A model generated the notes under the pieces. That model saw nothing but the letters and a program-made list of their open reading frames with translations, was not told the origin of the DNA and made no database searches. The position numbers were made by a program, and so were the translations under genes. This document shows, in pieces, positions 1 to 12,595 of a DNA stretch of 64,000 bases (position 1 is the stretch's first letter; each line of letters opens with the position of its first letter). Source of the stretch: Plotosus lineatus (taxonomy: Eukaryota; Chordata; Actinopteri; Siluriformes; Plotosidae); contig CM045729.1 of assembly GCA_024760905.1 (NCBI GenBank), forward strand, positions 51,653,580 to 51,717,579, written 5' to 3'.

Positions 1-149
1 CCTGGGCAACATAAACTACAGGCTAACATGTTTTCACAAAATAAAGCTCTTCATAATTATACAGGATTTATAAAGTTTATTACCCTTAAGGTGCTTTAGA
101 AAATGTGAATGAGGGTTATGTGATCTTTATTCATTGGGCTGCATACCTA

Positions 150-254
<105 letters not shown>

Positions 255-699
255 TCAGTGGGTAAATGTAATTGTTCATAATTATAAGGTTGCCATCTTT
301 GAAAACGTTATGTGAGTTGATGAGTGTGCATTAAAATAACTTGAGTGGATTTAACAATACTGAATTCAGAGATCAGCAAACATCAACTTCAACATTTAAG
401 ACATGACATCCTTATACTTTTTGAACAAGTCCACACAAGCGAGTCAGGGTTCAGAAAAAGTATAACTTATATACTGAACTTTTGGATGTGTTTCAGTAGA
501 CAGGGCTATCCCCAGAAATGACATAACCCTGCTGCTGAATGAGTGTAAACTAGGGGTGGGTATTGATTCGATTTTATGTATTGCGATACATTGTGATTTC
601 TAGCATGTAGTGCGATATATTGCAAGAAGAATTTTAAATTAAAAGTGAGCCTGTTCTTGACAGTATTTATTCTTTATTTCAAAAAGATAAATCAACGAC

Positions 700-1490
700 A
701 TTAAAAACGTTGTTTTATCTCCTGGTACATCCTTGGGGGGCAGTGGTGGTCTAGTGGTTAGGGCGCAGGATTGCTGATCCTAAGGTTGGGGGTTCAAGTC
801 CCCACAAGGTTGTCACTGTCCCCCCAGTGCAGCTAACTGGGTTATCAAAGGCAGGCCATGTCTCTCACTATCTATGGTGAAAGGCATGTAAAAGAACCAT
901 TGCTGACTTTCGTAAAGAGTAGGCTGCAAAGCCGTCAGCGTGTTTCTATGACCTGGAGAGGGATGGGCTCCCCCAGGCCAAATCAGCCCAAGTCTCGCCG
1001 TGAAGGCGCCCTAACGACATCCTCGGATGTTAAGGAATAAGTAAAGTGAAGTGAAGACATCCTTGGGACAATTGTTTCAGAAAACATCTTCCTATCAGGA
1101 ATGGGGTACCTTCTATCCAGAGTTGATACTAAATCTCTGAATTCTGGAGAATTTACGATACAGAAAGGATATAAATCCTTAATGATGAATCTCGCAATTT
1201 TGTCAGTAATTTCTTGTGCACGTAGTGAACTTTTCTTATAACGTCTCCCCAGACCAGCCGGTGAGGTCAAATGTTTTTGTTGAGGACACACTCTGACTTT
1301 GTCTAGACAACTTGGATTCAGTTTCACTAGTTTCAGTTTGTAACATGAATGTGGTGCGACAAAAAAGTTTCTTGTGGTGTCGCAGCATATGACGATCAGA
1401 TTCAATGTACCCACTTATAATTTGATGTTTGCATGTTTTGCTGACAGCATTCACTTTATCAATGGTTTCCATCCAGTACTGTAGTGGTAA
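700..1490 (-). pseudogene. hAT-family (ZBED-like) transposase remnant interrupted by a SINE
   Basis: Minus-strand translation shows, in order, a degenerate BED-finger-like stretch (C...H...H around 1410-1450), a frameshift near 1240, then a clear hAT segment with LYPFCIVNSPEF (1174-1139) and RYPIPDRKMFSETIVPR leading to the SINE junction at 1067. After the SINE is removed the frame resumes at 737 as YQEIKQRF and hits a stop. The family is the ZBED1/hAT type, where this segment precedes the catalytic region; the catalytic part is absent. A hAT-like terminal sequence (taggggtgggtattgattcg) starts near 552. The gene is dead: frameshift, internal truncation and SINE insertion. The opposite end of the element was not located. 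Confidence 0.7.
738..1056 (+). mobile_element. Modular tRNA-derived SINE, third tail type, with 11 bp TSD
   Basis: It begins GGGCAGTGGTGGTCTAGTGG (A-box TGGTCTAGTGG) with a B-box-like GGTTCAAGTCC, then the shared body containing gcagctaactgggttatc, up to GTGTTTC at 946. The 3' part (947-1056) differs from every other copy in the window and ends in a gtgaag repeat. It is flanked by perfect 11 bp duplications ACATCCTTGGG at 727-737 and 1057-1067. It sits inside the hAT transposase remnant. Confidence 0.9.
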
Positions 1491-3244
1491 AAAAAAAATA
1501 AGTGGGTATACCAGGAGACTGCTTTGGCACAGGAACGAGACCATATTCCCAAGGTGTGTGGAGCACGGGGGAGGGTGTGGGGGGGCTTCCCCCTTCCACA
1601 GGGAAATTTTGTTAAAATTTCAATGCTGTAGATGCCATTTGGTGACCATTTGCAGCATGTAATATGAAATAAATAGTATAGAAACTGTACATACCATTTA
1701 GCCTACAGTATACAAGTAGTTGTTGCCATGTGTCTGAAAGCAACAGTTTTATATACTGAGGCCAAACTAAAAATACAAAATGTAAAGAAACAGAAGAGAA
1801 TCTGAAATATTAACAGCTTTTAATTACATTAAACACAAAGATTCAAGATATAATACTGAAAAATAACAGAAATGTAGCTTTACAGCACCACATCATGCAT
1901 ACATGGTCCACGCTGAATTTGAACTTTTCAAGTCTGCACTTAACTGGCTGTACAAAATCACTGCTGATGTTCTTAAACATGGAACATACACAATTTGCTA
2001 TTAGTATAAATAACATTAAATAAAGTCGTACAAGTAGTACTATTATACTGGGTTAAGTATTGCTTAACGTTTCTATAATAAAAAATAATGTACATTTGTA
2101 TATAATATTTAATAAGCTATCTATTGACATTCAGAAAATGCAAAACTGCTAAGTCATTAAAATAAAAATTCTAAACATCAGAAAAAAATCTAGTTATGAA
2201 GATGTAATGTTTTAAACTTCGGCACAAACATCAACACTTAAACAAAATAGCAAAATAAGCTATTTAAACATATTAAATACACATAACATGAGAAAAGTGT
2301 AATTGCATCTCATGCTTTTATTAATATATTATAAAGGCTTAATCATTAATGCATGTATATTAAATTTTCAAGGCGATATTAAAGGTGGAGCATCATCCGT
2401 GCATGCGCAGAACTGTATCATGCATGACCAGTCCTCATCAGACCTGTGACCCTATGAGCAGCAGATTGGTCTATTTATATATAAATAACAATATTAACAT
2501 TACATGTATATATATATTAATACCATCATAGCAATGCCCATAGGCCTGCTGGGCACATGCTGCACGGATAACACTTACAGTGACACTGATGGCTCAGGAA
2601 AGTCCGTCAAACTTTAGAACGTTACAATAATAACATTCAATATCGTTCATCATATAAATCACAGTAATATGATCAATATGCCAGAGAGAAATGGAATGCA
2701 ATTTACCAGAATCTGGGACCGATTTGGAGCATGTTGAGCCTGAGGCTGAGTTCGCAAGTTGTGTGACGTCATTCCCCCCCCCCCAGAGTCGAGAGATACA
2801 TTATTGCCGCGTTTCGCAAAAAGACAAAAACAAAAACAAAAAAACCCTGCATGGTTAAAGATGGAGTAGGTCAGTAAATTTCTGAGTAATTAGCAACATG
2901 AACTGCTGTTTTGTTTTTACTGCGAATTTCCGTATCCTGTATAAAAACAAATTCTATTGGCTGAAGACCTTCCTGACAATCCACACTACCCAATCATGGC
3001 ATGGCTCTTATTATACCTGGCTCTCCACACAATGAATGATTGTAGATAAGAGGACGGAAACATAAATGTGTCAGGATTACAAGTCAGGATCTCTGCGGTT
3101 ACTTTTTTTGTTGTTGTTTTTTTTCAATGAAAGCATTACTTCCGATTCAATTAGCTGGAATTGCTGGAGTTTTTTTTTTTTTTTTAGTGTTCCAAAGTTT
3201 TCCGAATGCATGTCAAAAAACTGTTGTTTTTTTTTGCTTCAGAG

Positions 3245-3316
3245 TATCACAATATGCATTGTTTGCATGTTCGAACCGGTTTAAACCGATAAACCGGTTT
3301 TACCGCGCAGCCCTAA
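3245..3316. mobile_element. Possible hAT-type element end
   Basis: The sequence contains repeated aaccggttt/aaaccgg units and ends ...ggttttaccgcgcagccctaat; its reverse complement starts with a TAGGGCTGCGCGG motif like those seen at ends of fish hAT elements. The partner terminus was not found within 1 kb to the left, so extent and family are unsure. Confidence 0.35.
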
Positions 3317-4614
3317 TGTAAACTAACGAAAGTACTTATAAAACAACAAATTCCATTTAATGCTCACATGTCACCCATAAGATATAGGAAGACAGAAAAA
3401 AAAAACCTGTTCAATTCTCTTGGTAAGCTGTTAATACAACATTCAACCTCTGCCTTTTCTTTGTGTCTGTCCTGAACACACCAGTATCCTGGACTATTAG
3501 AGATAAAATTGTCCAGTGACAAGACCAAAAAAAAAAAAAGAGCTTTAAAGAAAGTTAAGCTGCTTGATCACAATACATTTTGTATAGTCCAGACCTAGCA
3601 AAGCCACTGATTGGATGGTTTTTAAGAACACATTATCAGCATTTTTCAGTTGGAAGATCTTAGATATATCCATGCTTTTCTAACTAGGCTGTAGCTACAC
3701 CTAACTTTGAGTGATCCTTTCATTTAGAAACAAGCAGAGAACACGGTGCAAAATTAGCACCGGTCCACCTGCATTTTTGTGGGAGGTCCAGAAAAATCCA
3801 ACCCAATACCGCCCCGAGTCATGCAGAAGGCCTTTTCAGTAAAATGAACAATTCACTGTCACCCAAGATATGACACTTCAATGAAAGCTCCTTACCAGAA
3901 GCCAGAAAAGACACGGGGCATTGAGTGGCATCATAGGGCTTAAATAATCATTAAAAACACACTTTAAAAAAATGTGAATTCACAATTCAAGCAATTACAT
4001 TGATGACATGTGTGAAGGAGAAAAAAAAAAAAAAAAAAAAAAAAAGAGGTATATACATCATCTGCAACCAATCAGCAGGAAGGAGAAACAAAAGCCTTCA
4101 ACCATTGGCTAAATTTGAATCACGTGCCAGTAGCTTCTGAGTTGCCGCCAATCCGCGAATATAATAATAACAATTTAACTGTAACTAATGATGTCAAAGC
4201 AGACAAAGTTAACTGGCTTTGTAAAAGATAAAAAAAATTACCAAAGTGACGCTGGAACAAGTAGCACTAATGTCAGAGATTATAAAGATTATGAAAAGAA
4301 TCGACGTCCAAAGAGGACTTTTCAGGCAGGACCAATGACTATTCCCACACTTTAAAGTAGTGCATTAACTCAAACTTTCAATGTTATTTATAGCTAACTA
4401 TGTAGTACTAATACTGTAATAGGCCCGAGTACAATTTTATATTACAAACACCAAAAAAATTGGTCAAATTAAAAAAAAAATATGACTTATTAAACATGTT
4501 CATAATTTTCAACAATCTATTAAATTAACTATAGCGTTCATGTTATTGTTAGGCTAATGAGTTTTGTGCAAACTAGAACAAGAAAAGGAAGAGACACAGA
4601 TGTTAAGGAATAGG

Positions 4615-5251
4615 TGTTGTGGGAATGTAAATAAATGTATAAATGTAAATATAAATATAATGAATGTATAAACGTTGAGTGTAATTATATTCGGTTAAAG
4701 TGCGGTAAATGGTAGCGCATGGTATGACTCAGCTGTTTTGGGGTCTGGAACTTTCCATGAGAGAAACTATGAGATGGACCTAGTTGCACATGCGCCCTGT
4801 GGCGGGTTCGGTGGTTTAGAAAATTCTAGAATGGAATCTTCCTGAACTTTGGGGAGGTTATATTAGGACCCGTTGCAAACCAGCTGGGACAGATCACATA
4901 AAGAAACTCATCGCGGCGGATCAAGTCAGCTAAAGCGAGATCATGGAACACGCTTCACCCAAGTTTAGTCGTCCACCACAGCCAACAAGAGGATTTTAAT
5001 CATTTGTTTCTTTCTAACGTGGGATTCTAACCCTTTCCCCCGCCAGCGCGCGCGCGCCGCCTCTAAATTTGCTATACTGCAATTGCTTGGTGACTATCTT
5101 TGTTTTGGGACCCTTGTTAAATTTGTATTTTGTTAAGTTGTAAGTTATTATTGTGCCTCACTTTGTTGATATTAATAAATTGTATATAGTTTATGTTGTG
5201 GTTTGTCGGTTTCATGGGGCAATTTTCATCTTCCAAATTCTATACATAACA
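4615..5251 (+). repeat. Candidate solo LTR
   Basis: A 637 bp unit begins TGTTGTGGG and ends CATAACA (TG...CA termini). Inside are a TATA-like ttatatta near 4858, a GC-rich patch with (CG)n at 5045-5057, and AATAAA near 5176 followed by a T/G-rich stretch, the order expected of U3-R-U5. No primer-binding site or gag/pol follows and the flanking 5-mers (ATAGG, ATCCA) do not match, so a target duplication is not proven. It could also be another kind of repeat. Confidence 0.4.
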
Positions 5252-5927
5252 ATCCAGAAGCTAAAACTGAAGGAAAATATCTCAAATAATTTGATTGTTA
5301 TTCTTTGTTCAGAGTTAATTTAATCAGCAGAATAAAAATAAAGAGTTGTATATGATAGAGAATTGGTTTACATGTATGTTTCTTATTCAGTCATAATAGA
5401 TATTGCATACCAAACATAGACAGGTGAACAAGTGAATGAAAAAAATAACAACAGATTATCACATAATTAATCATTCCAGAAAAAGTGGGGTCCAGTAAAA
5501 TTCTTTGGGGTTCTGCAGATTTTTTCTTCTGCCTGCCCCCCTGTCCGAAGGTGTGTGGACATGCATTCAGGCTGCACAGACACGAATCCGAGAACAGAAT
5601 AAATAACCAGCATAACTCATGACTTTATCTGTGCTTCTGTGCCATAACTCATAAACTGGAGTGACAGGCATATGAATAGTGACGAACACCAGCCATGCTG
5701 GATGAAGGTAAATAACAGAGGAGAGGTGACAGAGATGACACACCAACGCCCATTGGCCCTGTCTGTATAAGGCCTCAACAGCCTACAGAACACAGACAGC
5801 CGAACAAACACTGGATTAACAACACAAAACGCTCTACTAATAGCACTCAACTGCTCAGAGGCATACTTAAGGGAAATTACATTAAAATCACTTAACTATA
5901 AACAATTGGTTAAAACAAAAAGATATA

Positions 5928-6316
5928 CAGGGATCCCTCACTTTCCGCAGTTATTGGGACCGAGATCGCCCCACGACCACCAAATTCCGTGAAGTAGGAT
6001 GACCCCCCCCCCCCCTGGACTGGCATATATGTACGTACATGTTTATGTGCATATTATATCAATAAATACATATTCAATGCTATAAATGCTTATAATCACA
6101 AACATTCAAAAATAATGCATAAGACGTAAATACACACATATACAGACACATTCAGATGCGCACCTCACAAAAATATAACTAGTTTTGATGGGAGGTTTTG
6201 AGTTGTGTTTGTTTAGGGGCTTATGGGGTTTTTTGCATTATTGGCCTTGTTTTTGCAGCATTTTCCTTGACTTTTTTTCCCCTATTATTCCTTAATTTGC
6301 TTGTTTTTTAATTTGA

Positions 6317-6354
<38 letters not shown>

Positions 6355-6402
6355 ATGCACTGAAGCCACATGAATTGAAGCGCAAAGTAGGAGGGATCCC
6401 TG
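5928..6402. mobile_element. Miniature TIR element (copy 1, intact), TA target
   Basis: The ends are inverted: CAGGGATCCCTCACTTT on the left and, reverse complemented, CAGGGATCCCTCCTACTTT on the right, each bordered by TA (5926-5927 and 6403-6404). The 475 bp interior has no ORF and contains poly-C (6003-6015) and poly-A (6325-6351). A second copy of the same family, in opposite orientation, is at 27900-29724. TA target and CAGGG terminus fit the Tc1/mariner superfamily. Confidence 0.75.
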
Positions 6403-6949
6403 TATACACAACTGAATACTTAAATAATAAATATCAGTCAATCAAATGTGAATTCACCACTCAGCAAAAGCCACACATTAAACATCACTTCCATGCTATG
6501 AGAAAAACTGTGGACTAGAAAATAATTGTGATTTCCCACTGTCACTCCACACCACCTAACACCTAACAACCATCTAACTTGCGACCTGGATCACCCTTTT
6601 GAAAATCCTTGCGTCTTGGACAGAAGATCTGACATATTGGAATGGCAAGTGCAGTTCCTTGGAGTTTGTTATACATTTAAGACATCTGGGTTTCAAGTCT
6701 AAACATGAAAATGAAACGGCAGATCAGAAGTTCAGCTGTTGTGTTCTGATATCTACATCTAGGTGTGCATCTTGTGATGGAGGCCACTCAATCATAATGG
6801 GAAGGAGAAGTAGTATGGGAAGGTAACAAAACAAAGGAAATAACACTTAATGTAAATAACTGCATCTATTCAGCAACCTGTTCAATGTTTTGTGATGCTT
6901 TATGAGGTTTATACCTCAAATTTTCCGTTTGATTTCTTGGTTTCTACCA

Positions 6950-7710
6950 TCAGTCCTCTTCTGGGGTGAAATGCATGTTTCCAGTTAGTGTTCTGAACGA
7001 TCTAAAATGTTTGCCCTTTCATCTCTGATGTTTTGGGTCACTGGTTTTCTCCTTGATGAATGTCCTCTCACTGAGACTGGAGGCATTTCTAAGGATTTTG
7101 AACTAAAATGTTTGAGACGTTGTATTCCTTTAACTTCTAACCTCACACATTACATCAATTAAAATTCGAAAGTGTGCTCCAGAAACAGCCATGCAAGTAA
7201 AAGCCATGACACTCCTGCCACCCTAGCTGACTAGTAAGTTTATTATGAGAATGTTTCTAATCAAGAGCACATCTTTTATTCCACACATTGGTTAATCCTG
7301 GTTGGAAGACTTTGTTGCTCATCTTTGTATTTCTTTGGTCTTTGGATTCTTCCTTTCTTTGTATAAATGGGTTGCATCCTGACCTCTATATTTCTGCTCT
7401 CTTCAAATTGTACATTATACATTCACTGCTTCCCTATGCAGGCTGTGATGCCAATCACACTTTCTGAATTATCCTTTCCTGCTCTCAGAATATGTCATCA
7501 ACTGCTGCTGTTTTCATTGGCTGACCTGTTCAACATCAGGTTGCTAATACACCAGTAGTTTCTTTCTTTCTTTAACACGACCCTACAAGTTGTTGACTTG
7601 GCCTTGACCAATACATGTGCAATGGCTTTGATCAATGTTGAATCTTTTCACAGCTTCAACACAATTTGCTTTTCTCTCACAGATGGCCCTCTGGTCTTCA
7701 TTTTGGTTTG
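6950..7710 (-). pseudogene. Decayed Tc1-like transposase
   Basis: Minus-strand translation with many stops and shifts shows a start-like KTRGPSVREKQIVLKL near 7700-7650, as in the N-terminal helix-turn-helix of Tc1-like transposases, and further on MAFTCMAVSG...ILIDV (around 7210-7150) and DPKHQ (near 7040), matching the region around the second catalytic Asp. No terminal repeats were found, so the limits are approximate. It is clearly inactive. Confidence 0.5.
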
Positions 7711-7808
7711 TGCTTTTACACAACAAAAATGATCACAGGCAAAACCTTAAACTCAAATCAAGAGTAGAAATTCAGAACTCCTAACCCTTCTGTACATTAA
7801 AAATATCA

Positions 7809-7810
<2 letters not shown>

Positions 7811-7842
<32 letters not shown>
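7811..7842 (+). repeat. (AAT)n microsatellite abutting a SINE
   Basis: About ten AAT/ATA triplets lie directly before the SINE start at 7843. The 9-mer AATATCAAT occurs just outside at 7802-7810 and again after the SINE at 8202-8210. Confidence 0.9.
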
Positions 7843-7843
<1 letters not shown>

Positions 7844-8197
7844 GGCAGTGGTGGTCTAGTGGTATAAGGCGCCGGATCGCTGATCCAAAGGTTGGGGGTT
7901 CGAGTCCCACTCTCCACAAGTCCACACTCCCCCCCCCCGCCCCCCCCAGTGCAGCTAACTGGGTTATCAAAGGCTGGCCATGTCTCTCACTGTCTATGGT
8001 GTGAGGCATGTAAAAGAACCATTGCTGACTTTCGACAAGAGTAGGCTGCAAAGCCGTCAGCGTGTTTCCGCCCTGCGATGGCCTGGCAAGCTGTCCAGGG
8101 TGTACTCTGCCCTCGCCCTGAGTTGGCTGGGATGGGCACCAGTCTCCCCGCGACCCTAGTTAGGATGAAGCGGTTACAGAAAATGAACTGAACTGAA
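7843..8197 (+). mobile_element. Modular tRNA-derived SINE, L2-type tail (full length)
   Basis: It has a perfect pol III A-box TGGTCTAGTGG (7852-7862) and B-box GGTTCGAGTCC (7897-7907), the shared body through GTGTTTC (8062-8068), then the tail ccctgcgatggcctggc ... gaccctagttaggatgaagc ggttacagaaaatgaactga, typical of L2-clade LINE 3' ends. This is the best preserved copy of the head. A 9 bp direct repeat (AATATCAAT) lies outside it, separated on the left by the AAT tract. Confidence 0.9.
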
Positions 8198-8792
8198 TAA
8201 TAATATCAATTGAAGTTGTGACCCATTATCCATTCTCTTCTTATCTTTTGGTTACAATGCCACTGTCGCTATGGTTTGGCAAAAGATTAACTGGCCATGC
8301 TGTTCCAGTATTTTTGGGATGAATGTGTGTTATCAAGTTAATTGTCAAATCTTGTATTTTGAAATAGTTTTCATGAGCTGTTTTTAGGACCAACTGCAAA
8401 CTGAATGCACTGGGAGATTTTTGGAAGTTGACTGGCTTTCTAAAAAGACAATAACCCCAGAGCCGATGATCCTAATTGCAAGAACACAGAGAGGGGGAAA
8501 AAAATTTAATCAAAGTGAAAACTTAAACACTAGAGTCGGGTGATTTTTTTTTTTTTTTTTTTTTTATGTTTCTACATGTCCAGGCCTCTAAAGGGTTTTA
8601 AGGTGGTATATTAATAACCAGCCTCATTAATTCTACAAAAATAAACTAAATGTTTGTCTATTTGAAAAAAGCAACAATCAATCCCTGCCATTCTAACCTA
8701 AGCAAATATAACATAATAAACAAATATCATTAAATATGAGGCCCAAAACATGAAATGGATTTGAAAAATAACTGCAAAATATTTGCCACATT

Positions 8793-8878
8793 CTTCTTCT
8801 CCTTTCGGCTGCTCCCTTCAGGGGTTGCCACAGCAAATTATCTGTCTCCATTTCACCCTATCCTTTGCATCTTCTCTT
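8793..8878 (-). mobile_element. 5'-truncated RTE-like LINE 3' end with TSD
   Basis: Read on the minus strand it ends in ctgtggcaacccctgaaggg agcagccgaaaggagaagaagaa, the same terminus as the LINE at 45391-47333 and as one SINE tail type. Translation of the coding remnant gives VKWRQIICCGN. It is bordered by 17 bp direct repeats, AAAATATTTGCCACATT (8776-8792) and AAAATATTTGCTACATT (8879-8895), one mismatch. Confidence 0.8.
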
Positions 8879-8927
8879 AAAATATTTGCTACATTAATAT
8901 ACATTTATCACTTTAACGTTTGATAAG

Positions 8928-9165
8928 GGGCAATCATGACTCAATGGTTAGAGAAGCAGATTTGTGATCAAAAGCTCGCTGGTTTGATTCGCAAACCAGC
9001 AGGAAAAATGGAAGGAGACGATGGGAGGGAGTGAGCAGCACATTCCCTTTCCTCAACCTACATGGCTGAAGTGCACCTAACCTGAGGAAGGCACCAAACC
9101 ATCAACTGCTCGCCACGCACTGCCATATGTGGCAACCCACTGCTCCGAGTGTGTGTACTAATTTT
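8928..9165 (+). mobile_element. tRNA-derived SINE of another fish family
   Basis: It starts ggggcaatcatgactcaatg gttagag with an A-box-like start, has a B-box-like ggtttgattcg, then the body ccagcaggaaaaatggaagg and the 3' part caccaaaccatcaactgctc. This layout matches a SINE common in teleosts. No clear target duplication was seen. Confidence 0.65.
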
Positions 9166-9211
9166 ATGGGATTAATATAGATGCTAAAGTTCCCTTGCAT
9201 GATTGATTGAT

Positions 9212-9215
9212 ATTT

Positions 9216-9253
<38 letters not shown>

Positions 9254-9280
9254 TACATACACACACACACACACACACAC
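9212..9280 (+). repeat. (AT)n/(AC)n microsatellite
   Basis: Nine AT units grade into AC and ATAC units, directly before the miniature element at 9289. Confidence 0.9.
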
Positions 9281-9288
9281 TTTTTTTT

Positions 9289-9989
9289 ACACAATAAGGC
9301 GCACTTAAAATCCTTTAATCGTCAAAAACATTGACGGTGTGCCGTATGTATGGCTGAACTCCATCTCACGGATAAACCCAAGTGAAGCAAACTAATTCAG
9401 AGCTTGCCATCATTCCAGGTGGATATTGGTGTCAACAAGTTGTAAGTTAGATGGATCCGGGCTTTATGTTCAAATATCTTCGTCAGGTGACTCGCTGAAG
9501 AATACGCAAGTGGCTGAGAGAAGTTTACGTCACAAGACCAAAAGGCTTTTTCCACCTAATCTCCGTCTCTACCGACCACTTGTCTTATTGCTAAGACTTT
9601 TTCCACCTAATCGCTATCTCTATTGATCTGCAACTCCATGCGAGAGAATAATAGATAAAATATTATAATAGAATAATAAAAATAATAATAATAATAGAAG
9701 GATCCAGGATTTATGTCCAACTCATGCAACTGTTAAACTCAGACATTGAAGATGAAGAATTTGATGGATTTGTGGAAGAGGAATGAACTGAAAAAGTGAG
9801 TTTATTGTTTTATATGGTTCCACCTGAACAATGTTGAGAGTTATTGTGAATGAGTTGAATCAGGTTTGCCTTATCTGAACTTTGTTTCGCTTTAATGCGT
9901 CTTATAATCTGGTGCACCTTATGTGTGGACAGAGACTGCTGTTGTGCCTTATAATCCAGTGCGTCCCAAAGTCCAGAAAATATGGTGTA
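9289..9989. mobile_element. Pogo/Tc1-type non-autonomous element
   Basis: The left part reads aataaggcgcacttaaaatc and the right part ccttataatccagtgcgtcc ... gtccagaaaatatggtgta, inverted relatives of each other with the ataaggcgcac motif of a widespread fish pogo-like family. The extreme left terminus is eroded into the adjacent (AC)n tract. There is no transposase ORF. Confidence 0.65.
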
Positions 9990-11559
9990 TTCTATTTATT
10001 TAAATCTTCCCTTTCCAAATTCACAATGGTACCAAAAAAACAAAGTGGCTTTACATACAGAATGATCTATATCTCATACTTTTACCCACTAGCATCAAAG
10101 CTCGATGATGATCTAAATCATATTTATCAGGTATAGATAAAGCCACCAAGGGCACTAGACAAGCATCAGAATCCCCCCATCCCACACATGCTCTATTTAA
10201 CACACAAGACGATAAAACACCGACCTAGATTTTCCGCAGTAACTCAGTTCTAGGCCAAAGACAAGTGTCTCTCAAGTCTCTTAAGACTAACACCAATAAT
10301 AATCTGTGTTTCTGAGAATGCAATGCAGCTCAGCATGATAGAAATGCTGCCATATCAAACAGCCAAGTTTTGCTAATTAAATTTATAAAGGAATGTCTTT
10401 CTCCAGTTCTTACCACAACACACAGACACCACTCCTGTACTTTATTAAGACCTGTTCTAATCTCAACAAGTAAAGCAAATATTAACCAAGAAAAAACCTA
10501 CAGTTTCACATGTTTCTCAAACTACTTCTTATCATGAAAAAAGCTTGAGCCTACAGAGCTGATAATTAGGATCCCTAAAGTACACCAGAGCAATGGAAAG
10601 CATTGGAATGCTTACAAAACAAGTTTCAGTGGGTAATAACCGAAACTATAGAATGCAGAGAATGCACGGTAGGAATGAGTGTTGATTGGAAGTGTTGGAC
10701 ACTAACTGTCACTCTAGATTTATGGCAGCAGAAACAAACAGGTCTTCTGAAATCACTAGCCACAGCCAATCACATAGAACAATGTGTGTCAAAAACATCT
10801 ACTGATAAAATTATACACTCTGCTACTGTGTTATACTGACAAAGGGGAGATCCTAAGAGCTATAATCAGGTTCAAATTAAAAAGTAATATGCATGGACTC
10901 CTGACACTAGAACCAGAGGGTTTTTTTATTATTATTATTATTATCATTATTATTAATTCTTTAGACAGGAAGATAATGCTAGTTTTTTTTAAGGGACTAA
11001 ACTGGGTGAGCACGGCTTCCACACAATTTTTCCACAAATAAAGCACTTTCAATAAAATACGTACAACACAAACTGCTTTAACACAATTGTCTACCCAAAA
11101 CTGAAACAGAATTTGTGGAATACTAGTCAAACAGCCTTTATTCCAGCTGAAAAAAAAAACAAGCTCTCCCACAGTTACTTCCTAATTTAACCTTCCAGTT
11201 AAGACCCATGAACAGAAGATGTCTTAATTAAAACAGAACTAAAGGATATTAAAAACTGTGATTGCTGTAAGTGAAAAATGCATCCACAAATATTACCACA
11301 TGGTAAACTTGATAAAACAGCAGAGAGACCAGGAGGTCAGGGTGCACTCACTATATTCCTTCAGTTTACTCAGCGAAGTCCACAGACATTCTGTGAATTG
11401 TCAATTATTTCGGAACAGAGGCGCCTGTTAAGAAGTGACTGTATTGAGTGCCAAACTGTGATAGCGAAACAACTAGGGCAATTCATCTCCAAATTGGTGG
11501 GTATTAGCTGATTTTCCTGGTATACACTAGTGTTATATAATAATAATTTAAAAAACCTT

Positions 11560-11765
11560 CCAAGTAAGGACAACCAGTAAACTGGCAAGTGTGTCATGGG
11601 TGCCCAAGGCTCACTGATGGACATGGGGAGTGAAGGCTTACACATCTGGTGTGCTGTCCTGGAGCACAAACTGCTGATACTGTTCTTGCTGACCATGTTG
11701 GAAAGGTGTCAGACCACAGTACATTGCAGCTTGCTGTATATGGAGCTGTTTATCCAGTAAGCTGG
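11560..11765 (+). repeat. Decayed dispersed repeat, relative at about 22945
   Basis: The end of this block (gaaaggtgtcagaccacagt acattgcagcttgctgtat) recurs, diverged, at 22955-23000 in the same orientation, so it belongs to an interspersed family. I cannot name the family or its full limits. Confidence 0.5.
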
Positions 11766-11815
11766 TGATAATTTTATAAATATGCCATGTGCAGAAACAA
11801 CAGCAACTTATTTAA

Positions 11816-11856
<41 letters not shown>

Positions 11857-12416
11857 AGTACCCTGACATAAACACTGCAGCTGGATCTCCTATCAGAGAG
11901 GCTGTTTTTGGAGCAGGAATTCAGCCTTGAGAAGTTCCTCCTCGGTTTGTAAGGCAACAGGTTTAGGGGAAGGGTGTGGTGTTGAGTATTCACTTCTTCT
12001 TGTAGATGACAGAATGCATCAATGTTGCCTCATTCTTCCAGATTTCTGAGACAGAGAGCCATGTTCACACAGCACCCACCGCCCAGCATGAATGAACACG
12101 TTGTTTAGAGACAGCAGCTCTGTACATGCTGCTCACGTTACTGTTTCACCACAAACAGCCCAGTGCTACTAATAAACACATGTCTCAAAGTTATAACATC
12201 ACGTAATTAACACGCTTAACTAAACTACTGAGACATTCTGCCATCGTCACGACAAGTAGTTTTTAAATCTCTTTTCTACCAAAAGTGGTGTCGCTATGTC
12301 AAAACAATGGGACTGTTGAAGATGTGTAAATGCTATTAGCATTGAATGCTAACTCCTGTAGCTAGGCTACGTGCTTGAAGTGAGTGCTGCCCCACATCCT
12401 CTCGCTCTCTTCTTAC

Positions 12417-12595
12417 CTTCTTTTCGGCATCACGGTCACTTTAGCAGCGTTCGACCTGGGCGTCTCGGCTTTACACGCTTGTGTGGATAGTGCCGTGTGC
12501 TCATTTTCCTCCCTTTGTTGCAAATGTCCGGATATGATTCTTAGTCTTTGCCGTGCATTTCTTTGGCGCTCGGAGATATCGGTGTTTGACGCCAT
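12417..12595 (-). CDS. agps: agps exon 1 with PTS2 peroxisomal targeting signal
   Basis: The minus-strand frame opens at ATG 12595-12593 and runs 59 codons plus two bases to a consensus donor (GAAG|GTAAGA, intron from 12416). Residues 17-25 are RLRIISGHL, which fits the PTS2 pattern R-[LIVQ]-x5-[HQ]-[LA] and nearly matches the recalled human AGPS signal RLRVLSGHL; the following ALSTQACKA matches the human ALSTNECKA. The exon end joins in phase to exon 2 at 240. The presequence is known to be removed after import in this family. The start is supported by PTS2 placement near the N-terminus and by no upstream in-frame alternative that I could identify. The gene points away from nfe2l2, whose start is about 7.1 kb to the right. 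Confidence 0.93.

Noticed and set aside
738..810. tRNA gene
   Set aside because: A and B boxes are present but no cloverleaf with paired acceptor stem can be formed, and the same head recurs in many copies followed by SINE body.
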